Assembly (NCBI GenBank): GCA_902596545.1
Contig: CACJUH010000006.1
Coordinates: 1 to 64,000 of the forward strand
Direction: 5' to 3'
DNA: 64,000 nucleotides
Source of the DNA: an uncultured Candidatus Actinomarina sp.
GTDB taxonomy: Bacteria > Actinomycetota > Acidimicrobiia > Actinomarinales > Actinomarinaceae
Both the position numbers and the translations under genes were made by a program. Every line of letters starts with the position of its first letter. The stretch's first letter is position 1. Positions 30,921 to 40,291 of the stretch are shown here, in pieces. A model generated the notes under the pieces. It searched no databases and had not been told where the DNA came from. It saw nothing but the letters and a program-made list of their open reading frames with translations.

Positions 30921-31696
30921 GTTTGTGAATTTAAATATTTTCTAAACAATATCGGTTCATCAGTAATAATTCCGTCACATCCTAAATCCAAACATATTTT
31001 TAAATTATCTAAAGAATTCACAGTCCAAATGTGAAGTTGTAAATCGTTTAATTTACAAAAATCAACTAATTTTTTTGAATAAATCTGCATACCTTTCCAC
31101 TTGAATGGAGCTTGCAAAGCCTGTACTTGAAAATTTCTTTTTTTTATCGGCAGGAATCTAGCAATTGCGTTTTCTCTAAAAGTTCCTGATGTAGCAATTT
31201 GACCTTTACTTTCAAGTAAAAATTTATCAAGCCTTGATGGGCTAAATGAAGAAACTAAAACTCTGTTTTGTGCGTTTAATGACAAGACAATTTCTACAAC
31301 TTTTTTTGCGAGACCTGTCTCTTTCAAATCAAGATTAAATTTTAGAACATGGCTCATCAATAAAGCATCCTCCAGTCTTACAAAACTTGTTGTATTGCCC
31401 GGTAAATTGTTCCTATTGTAAAATTCGTACCCAGCATTAATAGTTTTTATTTCAGACCAATTGAAATCTCTTACTTTTCCTTCTACGTCAGTGGTTCTAT
31501 TAAATGAATCGTCATGATGTAAAAATATTTCGCCATCCTTCGACATTCTCAAATCAGTTTCAAAATGGGTAAAGCCTTCAGATATAACCATTTGAAGACC
31601 GTGAAGTGTATTTTCAGGAACTATATTTGAACCACCTCTGTGAGGAATAATTAATGGCTTTTGACCATCAAAGTAGCTTAAGTTATCCAGAAACAC
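30917..31696 (-). CDS. Glycerophosphodiester phosphodiesterase
   Basis: IPHRGGSNIVPENTL; FETDLRMSKDGEIFLHHD; DGIITDEP. Confidence 0.92.
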   Translation of the reverse strand: MFLDNLSYFDGQKPLIIPHRGGSNIVPENTLHGLQMVISEGFTHFETDLRMSKDGEIFLHHDDSFNRTTDVEGKVRDFNWSEIKTINAGYEFYNRNNLPGNTTSFVRLEDALLMSHVLKFNLDLKETGLAKKVVEIVLSLNAQNRVLVSSFSPSRLDKFLLESKGQIATSGTFRENAIARFLPIKKRNFQVQALQAPFKWKGMQIYSKKLVDFCKLNDLQLHIWTVNSLDNLKICLDLGCDGIITDEPILFRKYLNSQT

Positions 31697-33008
31697 CGCC
31701 GGTGAAATTAAATTCTTTTAAATGGAGTTTAGGTACTGAAAGAATGCCTTCTCCAAATTCTGAGTCTGCATACCTTGAATGATTTCCTACTGATTCGACA
31801 TTTCCATTTGCTAATGCTGAGATAAAGCTTTGAGTAAAGCGTAGTCTTCCAACTGGTTTGGTTATTTTTCCATTTTCTACTAAAAATGAGCCATTTCTAT
31901 TCAAACCTGTGACTACTTGTGTTATTGGATCTAATACTCTGCAATACCAAAATTCATTGATGTAAATTCCTTTTTTTACATCAGATATCATATCCTCAAA
32001 ACTTTTATCACCATTCAATAGCTTTACGTTTGTTCCAATTCCCCCAAAGTTTTCACCCCAACCAAAAAGTTCATGAAATGTATTTTTCATTCCAAGCTCG
32101 TTAGCAGTTCTTCTTGTGTGGAAATAAGATTGGGGAACACCATTATTAACAACATCTAAGTTTAACTTTTTGGAACCCGATGCATCAATTTTAAAACCAA
32201 TTGAATCTTGATCTTCAGGAGTATCAACCAAACTAATTTTTTCATCAAATTGTTGTTCTCCAACAATAATTGGACTCATGCCGTCGATTTTACTTTTTGC
32301 GTTAAAACCGTAGACTTCTAAAAAGACCAATATTGTACTTACTGCTTCATGTCCTAAAACAACCTCATAATTTCCCGGATCAATATCGATTGGATTTTGT
32401 GAGTCAGTAGCAAGTTTGGCTGCTTCAAACCCAGCAGCTGTACCTTCAAGAGAGGCAAGAGTTTGACCACCTCTGTGTGAAGATCCAGCAGATGTATCTG
32501 TTCTAAAGATGCCATCTATAAATGCACTACTTGATGAGTCACAAGAATTTAAACCATTAGAGTTCCAAACAAAATAATTGTTAATATAAGTTGAACAATA
32601 TCCAGCTGCATTCATACTTTTCCCCTCGTCAATAAACTCTTTAACAACTTTTGCTCTGTCGTCAGGAGTTGACTCTTCAAGGTCTTTGAATCCTTCATAA
32701 GAATTAGATTTATCTGGAAGTCCTGACCATCCCTTGTCTATAGGACTGTCCTCTAAAGAGACTAGAGCTTTGTTAACAAATTCTCCTACATCCTTGATAG
32801 CTGTCAGATTATTAGAGATTGTTGTGGTTTTTGAATCTTTGTGAATTGTTAAATAAATTTCTGCTGATTCTTCATCTACATTTTGATGAATTTGGGAATT
32901 AGCAAATCTTGTAAGTGCACTTTTTGAATGCATTAACTTTAGTTCACACTCTATTTCGTCTGGAAGATTTTTTTTAACCTCCTCGAGTAAGTCATCCCAA
33001 ATTTTCAT
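31683..33008 (-). CDS. TldD/PmbA family protein (TldE-like)
   Basis: TldE/PmbA-like sequence overlapping a tldD-like gene. Confidence 0.82.
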   Translation of the reverse strand: MKIWDDLLEEVKKNLPDEIECELKLMHSKSALTRFANSQIHQNVDEESAEIYLTIHKDSKTTTISNNLTAIKDVGEFVNKALVSLEDSPIDKGWSGLPDKSNSYEGFKDLEESTPDDRAKVVKEFIDEGKSMNAAGYCSTYINNYFVWNSNGLNSCDSSSSAFIDGIFRTDTSAGSSHRGGQTLASLEGTAAGFEAAKLATDSQNPIDIDPGNYEVVLGHEAVSTILVFLEVYGFNAKSKIDGMSPIIVGEQQFDEKISLVDTPEDQDSIGFKIDASGSKKLNLDVVNNGVPQSYFHTRRTANELGMKNTFHELFGWGENFGGIGTNVKLLNGDKSFEDMISDVKKGIYINEFWYCRVLDPITQVVTGLNRNGSFLVENGKITKPVGRLRFTQSFISALANGNVESVGNHSRYADSEFGEGILSVPKLHLKEFNFTGGVSG

Positions 33009-34441
33009 CCTCTAACTCCAATTCTTGTATCTTTAAATCTTGCGGGGGATGCTGGATGACCAGTATGTCCTACTTGGCTTGGTTGACCTTTTCCACAGTT
33101 TGGAGTTCCCCAAAAAACCCACTCTTCTTCACCAGCTAACATATCCATATTTCCCCAAAATTGAGGTGTAATTCCTGTATAAGTTGGGTTTTTTACCATA
33201 TCTATAATTTTTCCGTTTTTGACAAGCCAGCCAACTTCACATCCAAATTGAAAATTTAATCTAAGATCGTCTATCGACCAAGACCTGTTTGTCTCCATGT
33301 ATACACCATTTTCAGTTGACTGGATTATTTCATCTAATGAAGATGTACCAGGCAACAGCCCAACATTAGTCATTCTTACCATAGGGAGTCTGCCAAATCC
33401 ATCTGCTCGAACCATTCCACCAGGTTTGACTCCTGCGACTGCTGCACTATCTCTCCCTGAAAGAACTCCAGTCCAAATTCCTTCTTTTACGATGTCTACT
33501 CTTTGTGCAGGAGTACCCTCGTCATCATACTTAAAAGTTGCAAGTGCACCAGGCAAAGTTGCATCAGCAACAATATTCATTAGTTCTGAACCATATTTAT
33601 GTTGGTTTAATTTTTTTAATTCTAAGTGTGATGTACCTGCATATGCCGCTTCCCACCCCAGGATTCTGTCTAGTTCTATTGCATGACCCACAGATTCATG
33701 AATTTGCAGAGCAAGTTGACTTCCTTCTAAAATCAAATCCATTGTTCCTTCAGGACATTGTGGGGCTACTAATAATCTCTGAGATTCTTCGGCTAATCTT
33801 TCAGTGTGATTTTCAAATTCAAAACTTTTTATTACTTCCCATCCGCCTGTTCTGTATTCACCAAAAGATTGTGGATATGAACGAATTTGAGTTTCTCCAT
33901 CTCCAACTGCTAATGATGAAATCCCTCCTCCGGACTCAATAATATTTTGATAAATTTTATGGCCCTGGCTTGATGCAAACCATTTTTCAGTATCCCAAAA
34001 ATCTAATCTGCCTGAAGCTCTAGAACTCCCAAGTTTTTTCATTTGTTCGGTAGATCTAAGGAGCAAATCAACTTGATCTGTGCTTGAAGTAGAAAATGGA
34101 TTTTCGTCATGAGGAGTTGTATAACTATCTTCAACTACTGGTACATCTGCAAAGGGTAGATCATCACCCGAAACCATAGATGAAGCTTTTGCAATTTGAA
34201 AAGCTTTAATACCCGCATTAATTAATGAAGGTTTTGATAGATCATAAGTTGAGTAAAAGCCCCAAGATGAACCTACTAAAGCCCTAATTCCTATACCTAT
34301 TTTTTCCGATTCATTGTAGTTTTCTACTTCACCATTTTTAGCTGCTATATTTCTTGATTTTGAAATTAAAATTCTTGCATCAGAATATTTTGCACCACTA
34401 TTTACGGCAGAATCAATAGCTAATTCAAGGTATTCAAACAT
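33005..34441 (-). CDS. tldD: TldD-like metalloprotease
   Basis: LQIHESVGHAIELDR HExxxH motif; GGMVRADGFGRLPMVRMTNVGLLPG. Confidence 0.9.
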   Translation of the reverse strand: MFEYLELAIDSAVNSGAKYSDARILISKSRNIAAKNGEVENYNESEKIGIGIRALVGSSWGFYSTYDLSKPSLINAGIKAFQIAKASSMVSGDDLPFADVPVVEDSYTTPHDENPFSTSSTDQVDLLLRSTEQMKKLGSSRASGRLDFWDTEKWFASSQGHKIYQNIIESGGGISSLAVGDGETQIRSYPQSFGEYRTGGWEVIKSFEFENHTERLAEESQRLLVAPQCPEGTMDLILEGSQLALQIHESVGHAIELDRILGWEAAYAGTSHLELKKLNQHKYGSELMNIVADATLPGALATFKYDDEGTPAQRVDIVKEGIWTGVLSGRDSAAVAGVKPGGMVRADGFGRLPMVRMTNVGLLPGTSSLDEIIQSTENGVYMETNRSWSIDDLRLNFQFGCEVGWLVKNGKIIDMVKNPTYTGITPQFWGNMDMLAGEEEWVFWGTPNCGKGQPSQVGHTGHPASPARFKDTRIGVRG

Positions 34442-34493
34442 GTATTTAGCTTAACAACGATGAATAGAGTTAAGCGAATTTCTTATGAAAAAA

Positions 34494-35549
34494 TTAAACT
34501 AAATCTTGTTCTCTAATTCCAAATGACGGATGTCTTAATCTACAAAGAGCAAGTTTTTCTAATTGTCTAATTCTTTCTCTTGTTAAATCAAATTCTTCAC
34601 CAATTTCTTCAAGAGTTCTAGGAACGCCATCATAAAAACCATATCTCAGTGCAAGAATTCTTCCCTCTCTCTCAGGCAATCTGCTTATGCTGTCTCGTAA
34701 ACTTTCAGCAACATCAAGATCTTGAACTATCAACGAAGGATCGCTTGCGTCTTCATCTTGAATAAAATCTCCAAGTTGAGCACCGTCTTCACCAACTGGC
34801 TGTTCTAGAGAAACAGTATCAGCAACACTTAAAGCAAGTTCAACTTTGTCTACGCCTACACCTGCTTCTTTTGCAATTTCCTGAGGTTTTGGATCTCTAC
34901 CTAACTCAGCTTTTAATTGTGCTTGCGCTGCTCTAACAGCTGCCATTGTGTCATGTAAGTGAACAGGAATTCTCACAGTACGAGATTTATCTGCTATTGC
35001 TCTTGTAATTGCCTGTCTAATCCACCAAGTAGCATAGGTTGAGAATTTAAAACCTTTTCTCCAATCAAATTTTTCAACTGCTCTAATTAAGCCTAAGTTA
35101 CCTTCTTGAATCAAGTCTAAAAAGTCAATTCCAGATGTGTTTGCATATCTCCTAGCATTTGCAACAACAAGTCTTAAGTTAGCTGTCAAAAACGCATCTT
35201 TCGCTTCTGCGCCTTTCTTTCTATCTCTTTTGAGTCTTATCTCACCTTTTTTATCTTTAAATTGTTTTTTATGAAGTTTGACAGCAGCTTTTTCACCTGA
35301 TTCAATTTTTTGGGCTAATTCTACTTCTTGCTCAGCAGTCAATAAGTCAAAGTTACCAATAGCTGTAAGGTATTGACTTACGAGATCAGTAGTAAGTTTT
35401 CCTTTGTCGTCAGCTAATTTTTTTGTAAGAGATTTAGCTTTTTCACGAGCAGCTTTTTCCTGTTCAGGTGTTAAAGTCGTGTCTTCATTTGAAAAATCGA
35501 CCTCTTTAGCCTCAGGTTTTGGTTTTGAAGGAATTGTTTTAGTTACCAT
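34494..35549 (-). CDS. Primary-type sigma-70 factor
   Basis: Region 2 [53 protein letters not shown]; region 4 [27 protein letters not shown]. Confidence 0.96.
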   Translation of the reverse strand: MVTKTIPSKPKPEAKEVDFSNEDTTLTPEQEKAAREKAKSLTKKLADDKGKLTTDLVSQYLTAIGNFDLLTAEQEVELAQKIESGEKAAVKLHKKQFKDKKGEIRLKRDRKKGAEAKDAFLTANLRLVVANARRYANTSGIDFLDLIQEGNLGLIRAVEKFDWRKGFKFSTYATWWIRQAITRAIADKSRTVRIPVHLHDTMAAVRAAQAQLKAELGRDPKPQEIAKEAGVGVDKVELALSVADTVSLEQPVGEDGAQLGDFIQDEDASDPSLIVQDLDVAESLRDSISRLPEREGRILALRYGFYDGVPRTLEEIGEEFDLTRERIRQLEKLALCRLRHPSFGIREQDLV

Positions 35550-35619
35550 CGTATATTTTGACTTTTCCTTTTCTCATCTAGTTACAAAGATGAAGTCTAT
35601 AACCATGTTTAATTTAAAG

Positions 35620-36504
35620 CTAATTTGTAGGTAGATTATTTTTTACCTTATCCAAACTCACATATATATAGGTAATCCATAATAAATCAGCCATTGCTAG
35701 ATGAAAAATACTAAGAAATAGAACAATGTTTGATAAAACATTAGTAACACCAAGAAAAATTGCTGCAAAAATCAAAAATTTAAGAAAATTTGTGTTTATA
35801 TTGAATCTTTCTTGAAGTTGCTTGGATTCAATATATAAACCTATTGATAAAATTGTTGAAACTATAGGATGAAAAATTCTCAATCTGGTCAATAACTCAG
35901 AAGTTTTATCAAAATCATCCAGAAAACCTTCATAAAAAGACGCGCTTGGATATAGTACATCAGCAAGGGCAGTTATTGATCCAGTAGCCCCAGTAAGAAG
36001 AAAGAAAATAGATATAATAATAAAATTTCTATCCCAAAGATTTTTTATACTGTCTAATTTGTTTTCAAGTATTTTATAGAGAATTACATAGCTAGCTAAA
36101 AGGCCGAAAGTATTAACTAGGTGGATTGGTACAGCAATGATTCTAGGTAGTGAACTATTTAATCCTACCCATTCAAATACCACTATTACAGCACCTATTA
36201 ATGCCTCAAATAGTACAAAAAATGTGAGATAGTTTACTGCGGTTCGTGCAATATTGTCTTTTTCTAATTTTCTTGAATTAATAAAAATATACATAGTAAC
36301 AATTAACAAGACTCCACTAACGCTTCGATGTGAAAACTCAATAATTTCTGATGTATCTGAAAGCGTTGGAATTATTTTTCCTTTGCATGTTGGCCAAGTT
36401 GCACCACAACCATCCCCAGATCCTGTTGCTCTTACAAATGCACCAGCAAGAATAGATAGCACTGAAAGGACTAAACCTAGTTTTGTGTAAAAAAGTAATC
36501 TCAC
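35620..36504 (-). CDS. ctaA: Heme A synthase (COX15/CtaA family)
   Basis: GAFVRATGSGDGCGATWPTCKGKIIP; EFSHRSVSG; eight TM. Confidence 0.88.
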   Translation of the reverse strand: MRLLFYTKLGLVLSVLSILAGAFVRATGSGDGCGATWPTCKGKIIPTLSDTSEIIEFSHRSVSGVLLIVTMYIFINSRKLEKDNIARTAVNYLTFFVLFEALIGAVIVVFEWVGLNSSLPRIIAVPIHLVNTFGLLASYVILYKILENKLDSIKNLWDRNFIIISIFFLLTGATGSITALADVLYPSASFYEGFLDDFDKTSELLTRLRIFHPIVSTILSIGLYIESKQLQERFNINTNFLKFLIFAAIFLGVTNVLSNIVLFLSIFHLAMADLLWITYIYVSLDKVKNNLPTN

Positions 36505-37085
36505 AATAAGTTATCTATAAATAAGTTGAAGGAGTCCCAAAATAGCTGAAAAAAACTAAAAATAATTACACCTAAAATAGAAAGCAGACCAAGAGTTTTT
36601 AAATTTCTCGAAAAATAAAAACCTATTTGATTTTCATCATATATATATGGTTTTTCTAAAACATTCTGTGCAGGTGCAGCTGTGTCTTCTTCAAAATAGT
36701 AATCATCTGTAATGTGTTCAATTTCATTATCAAATTCATACTCTGTAGTATTTTGCGGTTGTTTTTGAAACAAGTTTCGTAACTTATCAATTTTTGTATT
36801 TGTAACATCTATTTTTTCATTTTTTACTTTGAAAATATCATCCTCAGCAGTTTTGACTTGGCTATTTATTTTACTTTGCGAACTGTATCCTTCTAATGAT
36901 TCGCTAATTTCAGTACCTAGTAATCCTTCTAGTGCATCAATTACCTTGGTTTCAATTGGAAAACTAGTTCCTGCTTCCCATTGTTTAACTTCTTTTAGTT
37001 TTACACCAGTAAATGAAGCAATCTGTTTATTGCTTAATCCTCTATCTTTCTTAAGTTCATTAAATATTTGGTGAAAACTTTTCAT
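36501..37085 (-). CDS. N-terminal helix-turn-helix, C-terminal TM protein (RodZ-like layout)
   Basis: LKKDRGLSNKQIASFTGVKLKEVKQWEAG HTH; C-term TM. Confidence 0.6.
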   Translation of the reverse strand: MKSFHQIFNELKKDRGLSNKQIASFTGVKLKEVKQWEAGTSFPIETKVIDALEGLLGTEISESLEGYSSQSKINSQVKTAEDDIFKVKNEKIDVTNTKIDKLRNLFQKQPQNTTEYEFDNEIEHITDDYYFEEDTAAPAQNVLEKPYIYDENQIGFYFSRNLKTLGLLSILGVIIFSFFQLFWDSFNLFIDNLL

Positions 37086-37137
37086 TACATTTAATTCTAT
37101 TCAAATAATATTTTTTTATATAACTAGTCTTAATAAT

Positions 37138-37229
37138 GGAGGTGAATGAGCGCCTGGTGGGCTCCACAGTCTTCAAAACTGTTGAAAGGTGTAAAAGTCT
37201 TTGGCAGGTTCGATTCCTGTCCACCTCCG
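37138..37229 (+). tRNA. selC: tRNA-Sec, anticodon TCA at 37173-37175
   Basis: Acceptor GGAGGTG/CACCTCC; anticodon stem ACAGT/ACTGT with loop CTTCAAA; long variable arm; T-loop TTCGATT; 92 nt. Confidence 0.93.
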
Positions 37230-37264
37230 CTAATTTATACTTTTTTTGTGTTTAATATAAGAAA

Positions 37265-37591
37265 ATGACAGAAGAAAATACCTTAGACAACATTGATTTT
37301 GCACCACCTGGATTTAAAGTTTCACCAGGTTGGAGAGTGGGTCATTTGAGAGAAGAGACTTTTACTAAATCTGGATTATTAGTTCCAGCAGGTAGCGAAA
37401 AAACTTCTGAAGCACTTCCTTTAATCGATGTTGATTCTGGAAATCAATTTTGGGCAGTTGCAAGTGGTGCATGGAAATTTATATGGCCACCAACAGGTAA
37501 GGTCGTATTAGCAGTAAGAGAGTCTCAAATTATTGCTGAAGAAGAAATCTCTAATAAATCTGATAGTGGACAACTACCTATAATGAAATAA
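37265..37591 (+). CDS. Small protein with possible divergent GroES-like fold
   Basis: TKSGLLVPAGSEKTSE and VVLAVRESQIIAEEE resemble GroES segments; weak overall. Confidence 0.4.
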   Translation: MTEENTLDNIDFAPPGFKVSPGWRVGHLREETFTKSGLLVPAGSEKTSEALPLIDVDSGNQFWAVASGAWKFIWPPTGKVVLAVRESQIIAEEEISNKSDSGQLPIMK

Positions 37592-38911
37592 TTGAATCAA
37601 AGAAATAACCCTAACCAATCCGATAGAAAACTTCTAACTGTATCAGACAGAGATATATTTGTAACTACTCAAAAAGCTTTACTAGTCGGAATAATCCTAA
37701 AAAATGAAATCAGAGCAGATAAAGAAGAATCTCTCAAAGAACTTATTAACCTAGTAAAAACGGCTGGCTCAAATCCCACAATTATACAAACAAAAAGAGT
37801 TGAAAGAGTAGACCCTAAAACTTACATAGGAAAAGGTTCTATTGCAGAATTAGTAGACATTTCTGATGCAAATGATATAGATGTTGTCATATTTGATTGT
37901 GAACTTACTCCAAATCAACAAAAAGAACTTCGTGCATTATTTAAATGTGACGTTGTTGATAGAACTGGTTTAATCTTAGATATATTTGCCTTACATGCTC
38001 AATCAAAGGAAGCAACTTTACAGGTCGAACTTGCATTATCAATTTATTTAAAACCAAGATTGGCTGGCTTGGGAAAAACTTTAAATCAGCAAGGTGGTGG
38101 CATAGGCACTAGAGGTCCTGGTGAGACTAAGCTAGAAACAGATAATCGATTAATTGACAACAGAATTAACAAATTAAAAAAAGAAATAAAAAAAGTAGGT
38201 AAACAAAGAGAAGTTCAATCAAGTTTTAGGAAAAAAAACAATACTCCATTAGTTTCAATAGTTGGATATACAAATGCTGGTAAATCTACTTTACTTGAAA
38301 AAATAACAGAGTCTAAAACCTATGTCGCTAATGAGTTGTTTGCAACTGTAGATTCCCTTCAACGAGAATTAAAAGTAGATGATTTAAGCGAACCAATTAT
38401 TATTTCTGATACAGTTGGTTTCATACAAAACCTTCCTACAACATTGATCGATTCATTTAAATCAACACTCACAGTAGTGAAAGAAGCTAACCTGCTTATA
38501 CATGTTGTTGACGCTGCATCTGCTATTCCAGAAATGCATATTTCTACAGTACATGAAATTCTGAAACAAATTGAATCAAATGTAGAAGAGCTTTTAGTCT
38601 TCAACAAGATAGATAAAATAGATAAAGCATCTCTAAATTTTTTACAGGAAAAATATGAAAGTGCAATTTTTGTTTCTTCGATAAAACAAACAAATCTTGA
38701 TCAATTGATTTCAGCAATTACTTATAAAATTTTTGGAAATTTAATTGAAGTTAAACTTTTAACAAGCCCTAAGCATTTAGATACACTACATAAGTTTTCA
38801 ACAATCAAAAATGTAGTCAATAAAGAAGATCAATTAGAAGTTGAGGTATCAATAAGAAATTATTATCTAAATAATTTAGTTAAAAAGGAAGTTGTTAAAA
38901 TTCTCTCATGA
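37592..38911 (+). CDS. hflX: GTPase HflX (TTG start)
   Basis: TYIGKGSIAEL, DRTGLILDIFALHAQSKEATLQVELA, GGGIGTRGPGETKLETDNR, VGYTNAGKSTL. Confidence 0.96.
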   Translation: MNQRNNPNQSDRKLLTVSDRDIFVTTQKALLVGIILKNEIRADKEESLKELINLVKTAGSNPTIIQTKRVERVDPKTYIGKGSIAELVDISDANDIDVVIFDCELTPNQQKELRALFKCDVVDRTGLILDIFALHAQSKEATLQVELALSIYLKPRLAGLGKTLNQQGGGIGTRGPGETKLETDNRLIDNRINKLKKEIKKVGKQREVQSSFRKKNNTPLVSIVGYTNAGKSTLLEKITESKTYVANELFATVDSLQRELKVDDLSEPIIISDTVGFIQNLPTTLIDSFKSTLTVVKEANLLIHVVDAASAIPEMHISTVHEILKQIESNVEELLVFNKIDKIDKASLNFLQEKYESAIFVSSIKQTNLDQLISAITYKIFGNLIEVKLLTSPKHLDTLHKFSTIKNVVNKEDQLEVEVSIRNYYLNNLVKKEVVKILS

Positions 38912-40272
38912 GTGAAACAATAGGTATTGTTGGCATCGGAGTAATGGGGAGAAATATCGCATTAAATTTTTCTGATAATGACATAAATGTAGTTGTATTT
39001 AACAAGTCCAAAGATAAGATTGATGACCTTATTCATGAGGGTTCTAAAAAAAATATATCTGGATTTACTAGCCTCAATGAATTTGTAAAAAATATTGAAA
39101 GTCCGAGAAACATTCTTTTAATGGTTCCATCTGGTGAGGCTACTAATAGTGTAGCGGAAGAACTATTAGATTTGCTCGATCATGACGATGTTTTAATTGA
39201 TGGTGGAAATTCTTTTTATAAAGATAGCCTTGAACTTGGAAATAAATGTAAAAAGAAAAAAATACGCTTTGTAGGTATGGGTGTTTCAGGTGGAGAAACA
39301 GGAGCAAGGCACGGACCTGCATTAATGCTTGGCACTGGTGACAACATTCCAGAAAATTTATTATCAATGATCAAATCTATATCAGCAAAAAGCAGTTATG
39401 GGGACTGCGTTGGCGTTTACAAAGGTTATGGCACTGGACACTTTATAAAAATGCTACATAATGGAATTGAGTATGCTGAAATGCAAATACTTGCAGAAAT
39501 TTATAGTATTTTAAAGAGTTCTAACCTTAGTAATATAGAAATTAGTAATTTTTTTGAAAGTCTTAAAGAAAAAAATCAATCTTCTTACTTAATTGAAATA
39601 TCTTCAGAAATTATAAAAAAGAAAACAAATAACGAATATCTAATTGATACTATTAAGCCTGTTGCCAATAACAAAGGTACTGGTAAATTAACAGTAGAAA
39701 CGTCTCTAGAATCCAACTTTCCTTTGCCTAGTATCTATGAAGCTTTTAACGCAAGAGTAGAAAGTCATTTTCAAAAAATTTGGCCCAAAGTTACACATTC
39801 AAAAAATTTAAATGTCGATTTAAATAAAATTGAAAATACAATATATTTTGCACGTCTTTCAACTTTGATTCAAGGAATTTTATTTATTGAGCATTTCAGC
39901 AACAAGGAAAGCCTTGAAATTAAAATTCCAGAAGTATTACAAAATTGGCTAGCAGGTTGCATAATTCGATCTGACTTACTTAAAGATATTAAAGAAATTT
40001 ATGAAGAAATTTCAACAGATTCATCCATTGTTGAAATAGAGGAAATACAAAACCAATTAGAAGAAAAATTAGATGACATTAAAACAACAATTAATAAAGC
40101 TGTTGAAAGTCAGATTGCTCTACCGGTAATTTATTCCTCATATAATTGGTATATCAATTCCTCGAATAATTTCAACCCTTCATCATTAATCCAAGCTCAG
40201 CGAGATTTCTTTGGTGCACACATGGTCCAACTTTTAAATGAAGATGAATTTATACACTTAGACTGGGTTTGA
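38908..40272 (+). CDS. gnd: 6-phosphogluconate dehydrogenase, decarboxylating
   Basis: GIVGIGVMGRNIALNF; MGVSGGETGARHGPALMLG; GTGHFIKMLHNGIEYAEMQ. Confidence 0.95.
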   Translation: MSETIGIVGIGVMGRNIALNFSDNDINVVVFNKSKDKIDDLIHEGSKKNISGFTSLNEFVKNIESPRNILLMVPSGEATNSVAEELLDLLDHDDVLIDGGNSFYKDSLELGNKCKKKKIRFVGMGVSGGETGARHGPALMLGTGDNIPENLLSMIKSISAKSSYGDCVGVYKGYGTGHFIKMLHNGIEYAEMQILAEIYSILKSSNLSNIEISNFFESLKEKNQSSYLIEISSEIIKKKTNNEYLIDTIKPVANNKGTGKLTVETSLESNFPLPSIYEAFNARVESHFQKIWPKVTHSKNLNVDLNKIENTIYFARLSTLIQGILFIEHFSNKESLEIKIPEVLQNWLAGCIIRSDLLKDIKEIYEEISTDSSIVEIEEIQNQLEEKLDDIKTTINKAVESQIALPVIYSSYNWYINSSNNFNPSSLIQAQRDFFGAHMVQLLNEDEFIHLDWV

Positions 40273-40291
40273 TTCTCATATAAACTACAAT

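Noticed and set aside
33297-33942. Overlapping plus-strand ORFs (129 and 134 aa) inside tldD
   Set aside because: Antisense shadows of a conserved CDS; no plausible RBS or family.
31683-34441. TldD/TldE as part of a modified-peptide (RiPP) cluster
   Set aside because: No precursor peptide or modification enzymes nearby; the pair is widespread as housekeeping genes.
40260-40291. Possible Sec read-through of the gnd TGA stop
   Set aside because: The protein is full length and the extension has no conserved sequence or downstream hairpin.
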